Positions 46,314 through 56,833 of a stretch of DNA of 64,000 nucleotides are shown here, piece after piece. Position numbers and translations under genes: made by a program. Numbering within the stretch: position 1 is the stretch's first letter; every line of letters begins with the position of its first letter. The notes under the pieces were generated by a model. It saw only the letters and a program-made list of their open reading frames with translations. It did not search any database and had not been told where the DNA came from. Source of the DNA: Syngnathus acus (lineage: Eukaryota; Chordata; Actinopteri; Syngnathiformes; Syngnathidae); contig NC_051094.1 in NCBI RefSeq assembly GCF_901709675.1, positions 3,189,001 to 3,253,000 of the forward strand, in the 5' to 3' direction.

Positions 46314-49300
46314 GCATCTTTTAAGTGGAACGACTTGCACCATTGGTGGCTGATGACATACCTTTTGCCCCACTGTACATCTGAAGCTTAGTATCATCAC
46401 TTTGGGGCAATTGTGTGCAATCCTTGGCAGGCGTAAGTGACGCTTTTATGCAAACAATCAGCAGCTCCACTTTGCTGCATGGCGCTGGCTGGACCCAAAA
46501 ATGAAGGACAGGCAAGTTTTTGGAAGGGGCCAAAGCGACAATGGGCGTTGGCCCCCCCATCTACCCCCCCACCCCACCCCTGACAGAATCCTCCTGCATT
46601 TGGTTGAGATGCCCCCAATGAAGAGCACAGAATAAAAACATGCAAGTGTTCCATCAGTGTGCTCTGATCTGTCCGCCTGATCCCCAAATTGTGCCTTCAG
46701 CCAACCAGTGTCTTCCCGGGTGGCTCGAGTACAACTACAGCTGCTACAAGAAGGTGGTGACGCCCAACGGTTGGCTGGGGGCCCGGCACCACTGCGTCTG
46801 GCAGGGCGGCGACCTGCTCTCCATCACCACCTCGGCCGAGGAGGACTTTGTGAAGCACACCATGGGCAAGACCCGCTTCTGGCTGGGACTCTCCAACCAG
46901 GTGCGACGGAAGCAGTCGTGGACTCTGCAGCGACAACTGGAACTGTTTTCTTTTTTGCCCCCCAGAAATGCGACGACGTCTGGTGTGGCTTTGAAGGCGG
47001 GAGCCAGAAGCTGACCTGGTCCGATGGCCAGACAACAACACACCGCAACTGGGCCTCAAATCAACTTGAAAGGTAAGACGTCACAACTTTGCACGCTGTT
47101 GTCAGGCGGACACGCGTAAAGGTTCTGGAACCAATTTTGAGAACGAGCACGCAAGGAAAAATAGGAAAATGTTCCTTTTTATAATCTACCGACAGCGCCG
47201 ACGTCGCGTCCTGCGCCTACGTCAACCAAGGAGTTAAGTTGTCGCCTGGGAAGTGGAGGTCTGGCTCCTGCGCTTCCTCATTGGCCTACATGTGCAAACG
47301 GCCGCTGAGTAAGTCTGCACGTCCGTGGTCACGTTGCTGATGTAAGGTGAGATGCGCAAACGGGTCTTTTATTGCAGGCTGCCCGGAGGGACGGACGTGT
47401 ACCTCCAATAATGTTACTGCTGTAATGAAGAGTGAGTTGCAGCACGCTTATTTGCGCTTTAACCATCTCGTCATGGTTTCCTCCTCAATGTTTTTCCTTG
47501 TGGCCTCAGCTTCCGACTGCGACGATAGCAACTTCCTTTATGGCGATGATTGCTATCTTTTTGACGCGACGTCTAGAACTTGGGAGGATGACGAGAAGTT
47601 TTGTCTCGCCCGGCGAGGCCACCTGGCTAGCATACACTCTAGGCAAGATGCCCGATTCATTATTGGTGAGCACCGCCACAGTCGTCATTTGGCTGAAGCT
47701 CTTCTTGCCCTGAAGCTCTTGTTCTCCTTCCTTTCATCAAGATCACACAAATTACCATCGTACTTGGGTGGGAGAAAAGAAGAAGGGCAACAACTACGGG
47801 TGGACTGACGGAACAGCTTCTGTAAGTGGATTGCTGAAGGCCTTTGGAAAAGTCATGTTGCAGGCATCCATCTTGTCTAGAGGCATCGGGCAGCCGCTTA
47901 CAAAGTATTGGCGCTCTGATTTTAGAGAGGAGGCGGTTAAGATGATATATCACGGACGGTCTTTAGGTCTTCAGGGTTAGTTGCTTTGTGCACGTTTTCC
48001 CCAGACATTTGGGTTGCCAGGGCGGGCACAATGTTTTATTGCAATGTTCATACTACTATGACTGACAAAGTGAACCCAACAACCAAAGTGAAACTTTAAT
48101 GAGAGAAGGTACGAGAACGCTGCAAGTGAGGAAATGCGGCGGGAAGATGACTACATCGAATGCAACACGCTAAAGTTCTGTTTAAAATCTCGTCCGCAGG
48201 ACTACGGAAAAGTTGTCTACAGCTCCAGTGGTGACTGTTCTTATTTGTATACCGACGAAGACCTGTACAGAAACCGTAATTGCCGCTGGACATACCCACC
48301 GGTCTGCAAAACAGGTGCAAACGTCCCTCCCGAGCGCCCCTTTTGGATGCGTGAAGCATTTGCTAATATTCGCTCCGCTTTTTCTGCAGCCAAGCGCGGA
48401 GGGCCTCCACAGCTGCCACCATTAGTCGGCCAGCCGAGTAGGTGTCCCGCACTGCCGCCGTCTTACGCTGTCTTGCGTTGTCTTACGCTGTCTTACGCTG
48501 TCTGGCTCGCAGACTGGACTAAGAAATGCGGCTGGTGGCTGGACTACCCCGAGAGCGACTTCTGCTACCTGATGATCCGCCAGCCCACCATGACCTGGCA
48601 GGAGGCGCAAGACGACTGCCAACGCCTCCAAGGGAACCTGCTCAGCATCACCGACGACCATGAGCAGACCTTTGTACATGGTAGGCGGCCATGAATTGAA
48701 ATATTGGCCATGAACAAGTTGTTGTTATATGTTCATTCCGAACCTATTTAAAACATGAAAATAGGAAAATAAAACACCACTTTAAAGTGCCATATCTAAG
48801 TCACTGAAACAAACAACCCAAAAACCCCAACGACAAGAATGCTCGAGTAGGAGGAAGCAGAGCTGTTTAGATTCCCACCCTAATCCGTTCAACCAATAAT
48901 TCAACACATAAATCAATAAAACACAAGTAGATACACTTTCAGATTCCTTTTTGCCTGTGTGTAGTCAGTTTTGTCTTGTTTTTCCTCATACCATAAAAAG
49001 TGCGTTTGTATGCTCCTTGTTATTTTTCCTATTGCTTGACTTATTCGGTGTTACCCCGTATTTCCACGCAGTAGTTCAGATATGGCAATATGTAGGTATC
49101 TGGAGTCCGGACTGCTTCTTGCTTTCCTCAGAATTGCAATAATCTTTGACATTTTTGTTTTTACATGATTAATTAATGTGTGATTTCCAGCAGCTTTTTA
49201 TTGTCAACAGTCACGCCCAGGAATTTTCTTTCAGAAACTCTTTCTTTCATACCATTGTCAATTTTCACTTCCAAACGAGGCTTCGATTTATACCTGACAA

Positions 49301-52300
49301 ATAGTTTTTTTGTTGGCAGTTTGGTTTTACATTAAACCACGTATTCATTTCTGTGGTGATTGTTGGTTTCCATAAGCTGCTGTAAATTGTCCCCAGCGCA
49401 ATAGATGTTTGTATCCTCATCATTTCATGATGTTGGATACACAAGTCGTTGAAGAGGACCAAGGGCAGAGGTTGTTCACCTGTTTATGGGATACATGATC
49501 TCCAGACTTTTTACAAATTGCTGCCTGTTGCTTAAGTAGCTCCTCAGCCAGTCCAGACCAACTACTCTGATGCTGTGATTTACTGGGTCAAATGCTTTTG
49601 GTTGATGAAAATCCCAATAACTTGTTTTTTGATCATCTGATGTTCTCTATTAAGATCCATTAGTGTCCTTCCGGAATCCATATTGACTGTCAGCTAAAAG
49701 CTTTTTTTTTTTTTTCTTCAATCTCGTTTTCTCGTTTTTCTGTGAACACATATATATATATATATATATATACATACACACACACACATATATATTTGTG
49801 CAATATCCGCATTTTTTTGTCAGATGCTGGTTGAGGTCTGATCCCCTCAGCCGTCTACCCTGTTTCAGTAGCTCCAATTTGTGTTTGCAAACCGCACTGT
49901 TATTGCTGCTTTGGTTATAATATTTCTCGATGGTCCCCCTGTCTAACTCAATTCCTTTTGAGCTGAGAAAGTCGATCACCTGGAGCTCAACGGATGACGC
50001 GTCCTCCTCACTCGGCTCCTCTTGATGATGTCGTTCATTCTGGTACAGGTTACATCAAGGCGCTGATGAAAGCATCCGCTCTGTGGTTGGGCGCCAATGT
50101 CCCCATCCGTGACGAAGGCAGCACGTGGGCTGACGGAGCCTCGTTCACTTACGGCCGCTCGACTTCAGGTCTGTCGGAGACGGTTGTCTGCTGCAATTTG
50201 GAGGAACGGAAGAGCACTGAGATCTTCTCTCCCGCCCCCCAGGTACCGCCGATGGAAATTGTCTTTCCTTCCTCACTGGCAACGGCGACTGGCACTACGA
50301 CTCGTGCAACAAGAAGAGAGGTTACGTCTGCAAGAAAAGAGGAAATGGTAAGTGAGAGGCAACGCCCCACCGACTGTCATCGCCCCTTGACGTCTGTGCC
50401 TTGATGTCTCTTTTTCTTTCCTCTTGCAGTAAAGGCTACGCCGGCTCCTGAGTGTAAGTCGCCTTTGACTGCGTTGAAAACAATGACCCTGGAGTCACAC
50501 CATGCCAACCAACAAATTCTGTCCTTTTTCGTTTTTATGAAGTACTCAGCCATGTGTTGAATGTTTTTTGCACCGTTTTACCTTGTACAACGGCACTTTG
50601 GTTGTTTCTGAAGCGCCAAGGTGAATGTTCCGGAATCCTTTCAAAATGTAAACGTCTCTGATGCCATTGGGCTAAGCTAACCAAGTCGAGTCCCGGATCT
50701 TCCAATTTGCCCGAGAAAATGTAGATTTGGCCAGCCGTGACCCGCAAATTGCCCTTTGCTCAAAATGGTGGACTGAAGGGCAAAAACAGGAGTGTGCTCT
50801 GATCTGTTCCCCAAATTGTGCCCTCAGCCAACAAGTGTGCTCCCGGGTGGCTCGACCACGGCACCAACTGCTACAAGAAGGTGGAGGAGCCCAACGGTTG
50901 GCTGGGGGCCTGGCACCACTGCGTCTGGATGGGCGGCAACCTGCTCTCCATCACCTCCTCGGCCGAGGAGGACTTTGTGAAGGGCACCATGGGCGAGGAC
51001 ACCCCCTTCTGGCTGGGACTCTCCAACCAGGTGAGACGGAAGCGCAAGCGGGCGTCGACTGCTGCGACAAGTGGGACTGTTGTTCTTTTTCCCCCCAGAA
51101 ATGCGACAAGTTCTGGTGTCGCTTTGAAGACGGGAGCCAGAATCTGACCTGGTCCGATGGCGAGACAATGAATCACACCCACTGGGCCTCAAATCAACTC
51201 GAAAGGTAAGACGTAACTGCTGTTGTCAGGTGGAGGAGCCAATTTTGAAAAGGGCCATTTGGGGAAAGTGAAAAAAAAGAAAAGAAAAACGGGAAAATAA
51301 TTGCTTGTCTTTTCTCCCGACAGCGCCGACGTTGCATCCTGCGCCTACGTCAACCAAGGGGGAAGGGGTGAGCCCGGCAAGTGGCGGTCTGGCTCCTGTC
51401 TTTCCTCGTTGGCCTACATGTGCAAACGGCCGCTGAGTAAGCCTGCACGTTTGTAATCAGGTTGACTTTGAAAAGAGAAAAGCTCCAACAGGTCTTTTCT
51501 TTTGTGCAGACTGCTCGAAGTGTAAGCCCAAGAGTGGTCCCGCTGTAGTGACGAGTGAGTTGCAGCACACTTATTTGCACTTGAACATCTTGTCATGGTC
51601 ATGTTTCTCTTTGTGGCCCCAGCCTCCGACTGCCACGACAACACCTTCCACTATGGCGATTATTGTTATCGTTACGAGAAGACGGTTAAAACCTTTGACG
51701 ATGCCGAGAAGTTCTGTCTTGCCCGGGGAGGCCACCTGGCTAGCGTCCACTCCGAGAAAGAGGCCCAATTTGTGTATGGTGAGCACCAAGAGGAACCGCC
51801 GCAGTCGTCATTTGACTGAAGCTCTTTTTGCCCTGAAGCTCGTGTTCTCCTTCCTTTCCTCAAGATCACTCACGGACCTCACAATCTGCTTTCGTGGGAC
51901 TCAAGAAGACGACGGGCGACGACTACGAGTGGAGTGACGGAACAAGTTTTGTAAGTGAATTGCCTTTTAAAAAGTCATTTTTCAAAAGATGAGCTGGGAA
52001 AGTCCAAATTTGAGCAGGATAAAAAAGAGTGGAGAAATGCCGCTCGAGGCTTCAACGATTGGATTGTTTTGGAGGGGAAATGGGCAAAACTTGGGCGCGA
52101 GTGAGCGATTGCCGAGGATGGGCGTTGGGAAGCCGAGCAGACAGAGTCCAATATGCTCATGTCGTCCGCAGGACTACAAGTGGAAACATGACACCAAGGG
52201 GGACTGCGCGTTCCCAAATTCTGTTGGGGAGTTGAGTGCCAGCTCCTGCACAACGGAGCGGCCATTTGTCTGCAAAACAGGTGCAAACGCCCCTCCCGAG

Positions 52301-54695
52301 CGCTCCTTCTGCACACATCAAGCATTTGCTCATATTTGTAAACACCATTCCCCCCTCTTCCCCCGCAGCCAAGCACGGAGGGCTTCCACAGCTGCCATCA
52401 TTAGTCGGCCAACCAGGTAGGTGTCCCGCACTGCCGCCGTCTTACGCTGTCTTGCACTGTCTTACGCCGTCTGGCTCGCAGACTGGACTCAGAAATGCGG
52501 CTGGTGGCTGAACAACCCAACCAACGACTTCTGCTACCTGATGATCCGCCACCCCACCAAGACCTGGCAGGAGGCGCAAGCCGACTGCCGACGCCTCCAA
52601 GGGAACCTGCTCAGCATCACCGACGACCATGAGCAGATCTTTGTGCTTGGTAGGCGGCCATGAATTGAAATATTGGCCATAAACAAGTGGATCTATTTTT
52701 ATTTTCCAACATGAAACAAACAAATAGAAGCTAAAGTAAATCGAAAAAGGCGTCATGTCTTCGTACGCGGTCTTCATACGCGGTAGGCTGGCCATGAAGT
52801 TGCTAATTTTTTGAGAAAACCTTTTTTTTTTTAGTCTTGCGACGCCTTCCTTTCCAACACAAAACCTGAAAAACATGGCCAGCTTTGCTTGGGTGTTTTT
52901 TTTTGTTTCACTCATTGTTGCAGTATTGTTAGCGCTTTGTCACGGCCGTGCCACATCCATCAAGTTGAAGTGCAGAGTCAAGCGTTGAGTTGTTTTGGAA
53001 TAATCTTGCTTGTTCTCTTTGGGATCCACAGGTTACGTCGGGTCTCTGCCCTCTCTGTGGTTGGGAGCCAGCGCCTCCATCGAGCATTACGGCGGCAAGT
53101 GGGCTGACGGATCCCCCTTCTCTTACCTCCACTCGAGTGCAGGTTGGGCAGAGGCGGTTGTCAGCTGCCTTTGGAGGAACGGATGAGCGCTCAGATTTTG
53201 TTTCCCTCCCTCCCTCCCTCCAGGTGTCACTGAAGGGGGGGAATGTCTTTTCTTGCTCACTGGCAGCGGCGACTGGAAGCGCGACAAGTGCGACATGAAG
53301 AGAGGCTACGTCTGCAAGAAAAGAGGAAAAGGTAAGTGAGATGTGATGCCCCGCGGTGGACCGTCATCACGTGTCGACATCCACGTTCTGGTTCCCGCTT
53401 CTAGGAAAAACAGCAAAACCACAGCTGCCACATGACGGTAAGTCGCCTTAAACGTCTCTGTAAAAAAAGACGTTTGGAGTGCAGTGAGAAACTAGCAAGA
53501 AACGGGCTTTGATTTTCTCTTCTGACCCACAGACATCTTATGCAGCAGCACAGCCGCCGACCTCGGCCTCGACGGTTCAATGACGTGAGTCGGACTTGAT
53601 AAGACGTTTCTTGCCGAAAAGCCTCCTCCTTACTAAACGAACTACTTCCGCAGGGTCCGCTGCCCACCGGGCTGCGCCGAAGCCGGCTACAAGGTCTACG
53701 GAACACGGATCTACAAACCGGTATGTTAATTACCGCACGACCTGCAAGCGGAGTTCTTCTTCTATGTCTGAGACGTTCTGTGAGTGCAGGACTCGAACAT
53801 CTGCGCGGCTGCTATTCACTCGGGCGTCATTGAGAACGAGATCGGAGGAGATGTGACTTTGCTGAAGACACTGCCACAGAAAGCCTACAACGGCTCCGCC
53901 TGTAACGGAATCATCTCGAAAGTGTGCGTGCTCCGCTTTCACTGGCGAGTCCGCTTAAAGATGCCCGGCTCATTCTCACTTTACTCTCTGCAGATATGTT
54001 GACGAATTGGCTCCGTCTCCGTCTTACACTTTTGCTGCCACGGGTGAGTAGAATGTCCAGAATAGAAAGCATTTCTTCACGTGACGCCATCTTGCACGCA
54101 GAGCCGAGATGCTTGGGACCTGACTGGGAGGAGTTTGCGGACTTCTGCTACAAACGTTTTGATGATACAAAGAAGTGGTACGACGCTCAACACTTCTGCA
54201 GGAGTCTCGATGCCGAGCTGGTGTCCATCCGCTCCGAGGCTGAGCGGGATTGGCTGCACGACCTCGTGAAGCTTGGTGCGCGCGCGCCAAGCGTCGCTCA
54301 CATCGGCTCTATCTGCCATATCTGGAAAGCGAATGAGAGCTCTGTTGCCGTTTGTCCTCTGCAGCCCCTGGAGACACGTGGACCGGACTCAACGACCTGG
54401 TCGATCGCGGCAGATTCGTGTGGTCGGACCGCCAGATGGTGACCTTCACCAACTGGGCTCCGGGAAAACCTACCGGCCTGATGGAGAATTGCGTGGCCAC
54501 CTTGAGCCAGGTAGGTGCAGAAAAGATTGACCCGCTCGCCGAAGACAAGTTTAGATTTAAAATCAATCTCATTTTGACTTTCAGTCTGGCAAATGGAAGA
54601 AGATGTCCTGCATGGAATTAAACGGCTACGTGTGCAAGATGCCCACAGCGCGTTATCCGCTGGATTTGGAAAGTGCCAAGGCAATTTGCGAGTAA
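44303..54695 (+). CDS. Secreted multi-C-type-lectin protein: 7 CTLDs plus one LCCL domain
   Basis: Thirty-two coding exons: 44303-44363, 46701-46900, 46966-47072, 47196-47308, 47378-47431, 47510-47665, 47742-47821, 48200-48314, 48390-48437, 48513-48680, 50049-50168, 50243-50347, 50430-50453, 50828-51030, 51099-51205, 51324-51436, 51510-51554, 51623-51778, 51865-51950, 52172-52280, 52369-52416, 52482-52649, 53032-53142, 53224-53331, 53405-53437, 53533-53584, 53654-53720, 53790-53923, 53994-54043, 54102-54275, 54365-54510, 54585-54695. 3372 nt, 1123 aa, in frame. Signal peptide MWEEVKRVLLLIAIYWTCAS; CTLD1 21-160, CTLD2 179-295, CTLD3 312-442, CTLD4 451-591, CTLD5 607-723, CTLD6 740-868, LCCL about 880-963, CTLD7 981-1123. 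Most CTLDs show a WIGL-like core (WLGLSNQ, WLGA, WTGLND) and paired cysteines, but none has EPN/QPD or WND, so Ca-dependent sugar binding is unlikely. No membrane helix or FN2/ricin domain, unlike mannose receptors. Function unknown. Confidence 0.88.
44885..45186. repeat. 153-bp unit duplicated in tandem
   Basis: AAAACCGAATGTGTTTTTAC recurs at 44891 and 45044, and both copies end with GGAATTCAGGAGCGGCTGATT. They are nearly identical, so the duplication is recent. Confidence 0.95.
45930..45991. repeat. (TTGA)n microsatellite
   Basis: About 15 tandem GATT units. Confidence 0.97.
46274..46313. repeat. (GAT)n microsatellite
   Basis: About 13 tandem GAT units in the lectin intron 1. Confidence 0.97.
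46640..50453 (+). repeat. Lectin gene block A (exons 2-13, CTLD1-3)
   Basis: This block and block B (50760-53437) are two copies of the same 12-exon set. Exon lengths are 200,107,113,54,156,80,115,48,168,120,105,24 here and 203,107,113,45,156,86,109,48,168,111,108,33 in B, with identical intron phases. Similarity extends into introns: GTGCTCTGATCTGT before the first exon of each block and GTAGGCGGCCATGAATTGAA after the 168-nt exon of each. Confidence 0.93.
49040..49975 (-). pseudogene. Degraded non-LTR retrotransposon reverse transcriptase (L2/CR1/Rex-like)
   Basis: Read on the minus strand with frameshifts and stops, the lectin intron shows reverse-transcriptase landmarks in order: DSQYGFRKD near 49670, AFDPVNH with DWLRSYLSNRQQFV near 49500-49600, PLVLFNDLC near 49460, and ERKFLGVTVDNK near 49220. 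A (TA)n stretch at 49749-49790 interrupts the 5' part. The element is dead and lies antisense within the intron after exon 10 of the lectin gene. Block B lacks it: its equivalent intron is only 0.38 kb, against 1.37 kb here. Confidence 0.75.
50760..53437 (+). repeat. Lectin gene block B (exons 14-25, CTLD4-6)
   Basis: Second copy of the three-CTLD block; see block A for exon lengths. The linker exons correspond (AKRGGPPQLPPLVGQP in A, AKHGGLPQLPSLVGQP in B), as do the 168-nt exons coding CGWWL...NLLSITDDHEQ. Both blocks stay open with correct splice sites, so neither copy is decaying. Confidence 0.93.
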
Positions 54696-54734
54696 TCATA
54701 TGAATGCAATTGACCTTGCATGATCATTCTGCTT

Positions 54735-55300
54735 GGTTTACCATGCATTTTGATTGACTGATTGATTTACCATGCATTCTTATGAGTGATTAACCATCCA
54801 TTAGTCGTCTTGTTAGATTTACCATGTGTTATTATTCTGTTTAAGTTACCATGCATTCTTCTTCTTCTTCTTGACTTAACATGTGATACTATAATTTACC
54901 ATGCATTATTGTTATTTTGTTCAATTTACCATGCATTCTTATGATTGATGAACCATGCATTAGTCGTCTTGTTAGATTTACCATGTCTTATTATTCTGTT
55001 TAAGTTACCATGCATTCTTCTTCTTTTTGACTTAACATGTGATATTATGATTTACCATGCATTATTATTATTATTTTGTTCAATTTACCATGCATTATTA
55101 TGCTTGATTAACCATGCATTAGTCATCTTGTTAGATTTACCATGTGATTGTTTAAGTTACCTTGCATTCTTCTTCTTGACTTAACATGTGATATTAGGAT
55201 TTACCATGCATTATTATTATTTTGTTCAATTTACCATGCATTTTCATAAATGATTTCTTACATTTCATTTACTTATTGTTAAATTTACCATGCATTATTA
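54735..55300. repeat. 159-bp tandem minisatellite with TTTACCATGCATT words
   Basis: TTAGTCGTCTTGTTAGATTT recurs at 54801 and 54960 and, with one change, at 55119: a 159-bp period over about 3.5 units. Within each unit TTACCATGCATT is repeated several times. It lies between the lectin stop codon and its first poly(A) signal, so it is probably in the 3'UTR. Confidence 0.92.
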
Positions 55301-55336
55301 TTCCATCTGTCATGTTTATTTGACCCCCAAAAAAAC

Positions 55337-55350
55337 AATAAAATAATAAA
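55337..55350 (+). terminator. Poly(A) signals of the lectin gene (two AATAAA)
   Basis: Overlapping AATAAAATAATAAA 640 bases after the lectin stop codon; the first canonical signals on this strand. Confidence 0.6.
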
Positions 55351-56212
55351 GACAATTGGTGTCACTTGTTAACTCATTTGATAGATTATTGATTTGGACA
55401 GGGCAATTTTATAATCTGGTCAAATAGATCATTCTTTATTACTCCCGATGTACGAGTATTAGTCAGACCTCCTCATGACGCCATTTTGGTTGTAGCTTTA
55501 TGTTCTGATGAACTATTGTAGTGTTGTCACTTATAGTGGGTTGCTCGATCCAATCTACCACAATTTTGGTGCATTTTTGCATGGCTCTTTGTAACAATTT
55601 GGAAAAAAAGACTTACTCTATTGCTTTCCACGTCACTAAATTCATCCATTGTCCTGAGGTGCTTATCCTCACGAGGCTCGCGGCTAGCCTATTCCAGCTG
55701 GGGGCACATCCTGAACTGAGAGCCATTCCCATCACCCCCCTTCAAAAAAAAGAAAACAAGTAGGAACGGTCAATCGGCCTATCATGAATGCTTTTGAAAC
55801 GTGGGAGGAAACCTACGCCTGCAAACATGCAAACCCCACACGAGATGGCACTAAAGCCTGCGCCTAACGTACTGCACAAATCAAGCATTAGATATCAAAA
55901 TCCCACCACACTAGTGTCATGTAAAAAAAAAAAAAAAAAAAAGTCAAAAGATGACAACCATGGAAACACATTGATGGCATCGTGACTCCTGACTGTTTCA
56001 TGCAAAGATGTGCACTGCACTTTTGAAGCACTGAACCGAACTGACCCAAATTGCAAATAGGCTACATAAAATACATGCTCACTGTGGTACCTCTTTTTTT
56101 TTTTTTTTCGCTTTGGAAAGCTTTTGATTGTACAGACCACTAGTGTTAATCCTAGCAATGGACAAACCTTCACACATAATACAAGGGAAGCAAACTAACT
56201 CAAAACATACAT
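55351..56212. other. Lectin-paip1 spacer with a degraded dispersed repeat
   Basis: Non-coding. At about 55640-55890 it carries words of the common fish dispersed repeat also seen at 30405: GGTGCTTATCCTCACGAGG, TATTCCAGCTGGGGGCAC, GTGGGAGGAAACC and CATGCAAACCCCACAC. Two poly(A/T) runs are at 55923-55941 and 56094-56108. Confidence 0.6.
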
Positions 56213-56572
56213 TTAGCATACGCAAGCAGAAATAACAAATGGTCACATCATAAAGATTTAATTGCAGGCAAACAATACTATAAATATCATAAGCACACAA
56301 TAGAGTATAAAAGAACGTTCTTTTTGACAGCCTCTGTGGTTGCCAATAAACAGTCCTTGAGTGTCAGATGACGACGGATCCTTAATGCAGTGGACTTGAG
56401 CCACTGACAGATGGCGACATTTTGCTTCTTTAAACATACTTACACATTTCCCATGCTCACCTGCTCTCGACTTTTTAACTTGCAACAAAACCAGAATACT
56501 TGTAAGAAACACAAAGGACACAGCAATCCATATACTTCTTGGTGCTTATTTTGGGCTTAAACTAGTTTCAAG
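56213..56572. repeat. 360-bp direct repeat, right copy (flanks lectin locus)
   Basis: Same length and orientation as the copy at 41683-42042, with roughly 20 base differences by eye. The minus-strand 87-codon frame (56258-56521) is preserved with only a few amino-acid changes. Together the two copies bracket the whole lectin gene. Confidence 0.85.
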
Positions 56573-56648
56573 AAGGCTGAATGATACTTCTGGAAAAACA
56601 AAAACCAATGGAAATATACAATGACAAAATAACTAACCTTCCAACTGC

Positions 56649-56654
56649 TTTATT
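56649..56654 (-). terminator. Poly(A) signal of paip1 (AATAAA)
   Basis: Minus-strand AATAAA 180 bases after the paip1 stop codon. Confidence 0.6.
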
Positions 56655-56833
56655 TTTTATTTTTATGTATCACTCCATGGATTGTCTGCCTTTTCTAATC
56701 TACTCTGACTGGAGACAAAGCGTCGGAATTGCATCTATAAACAGCTTTGTTAAAATGCAGCCAAATAATATTCGGAGGTTATGAAACAGTAGTTTGCGTC
56801 GGTCGCTTCACAATTTTGGAGTGGCCCCTTGTG

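Larger units (their letters stand above)
44364..46700 (+). other. Intron 1 of the lectin gene
   Basis: A repeat-rich intron: a LINE-like 3' tail ending AATAAAGATATCAATCAATC at 44651-44670, a 153-bp tandem duplication, an (ATA)n-rich stretch at 45250-45710, and TTGA and GAT microsatellites. No extra exon with correct phase was recognised between the signal peptide exon and CTLD1. Confidence 0.7.

Noticed and set aside
50878-50895. EEPN in CTLD4 as a mannose-type EPN sugar motif
   Set aside because: It lies in the N-terminal part of the domain (YKKVEEPNGW), not in the long loop after the WIGL region where the sugar-binding EPN sits.
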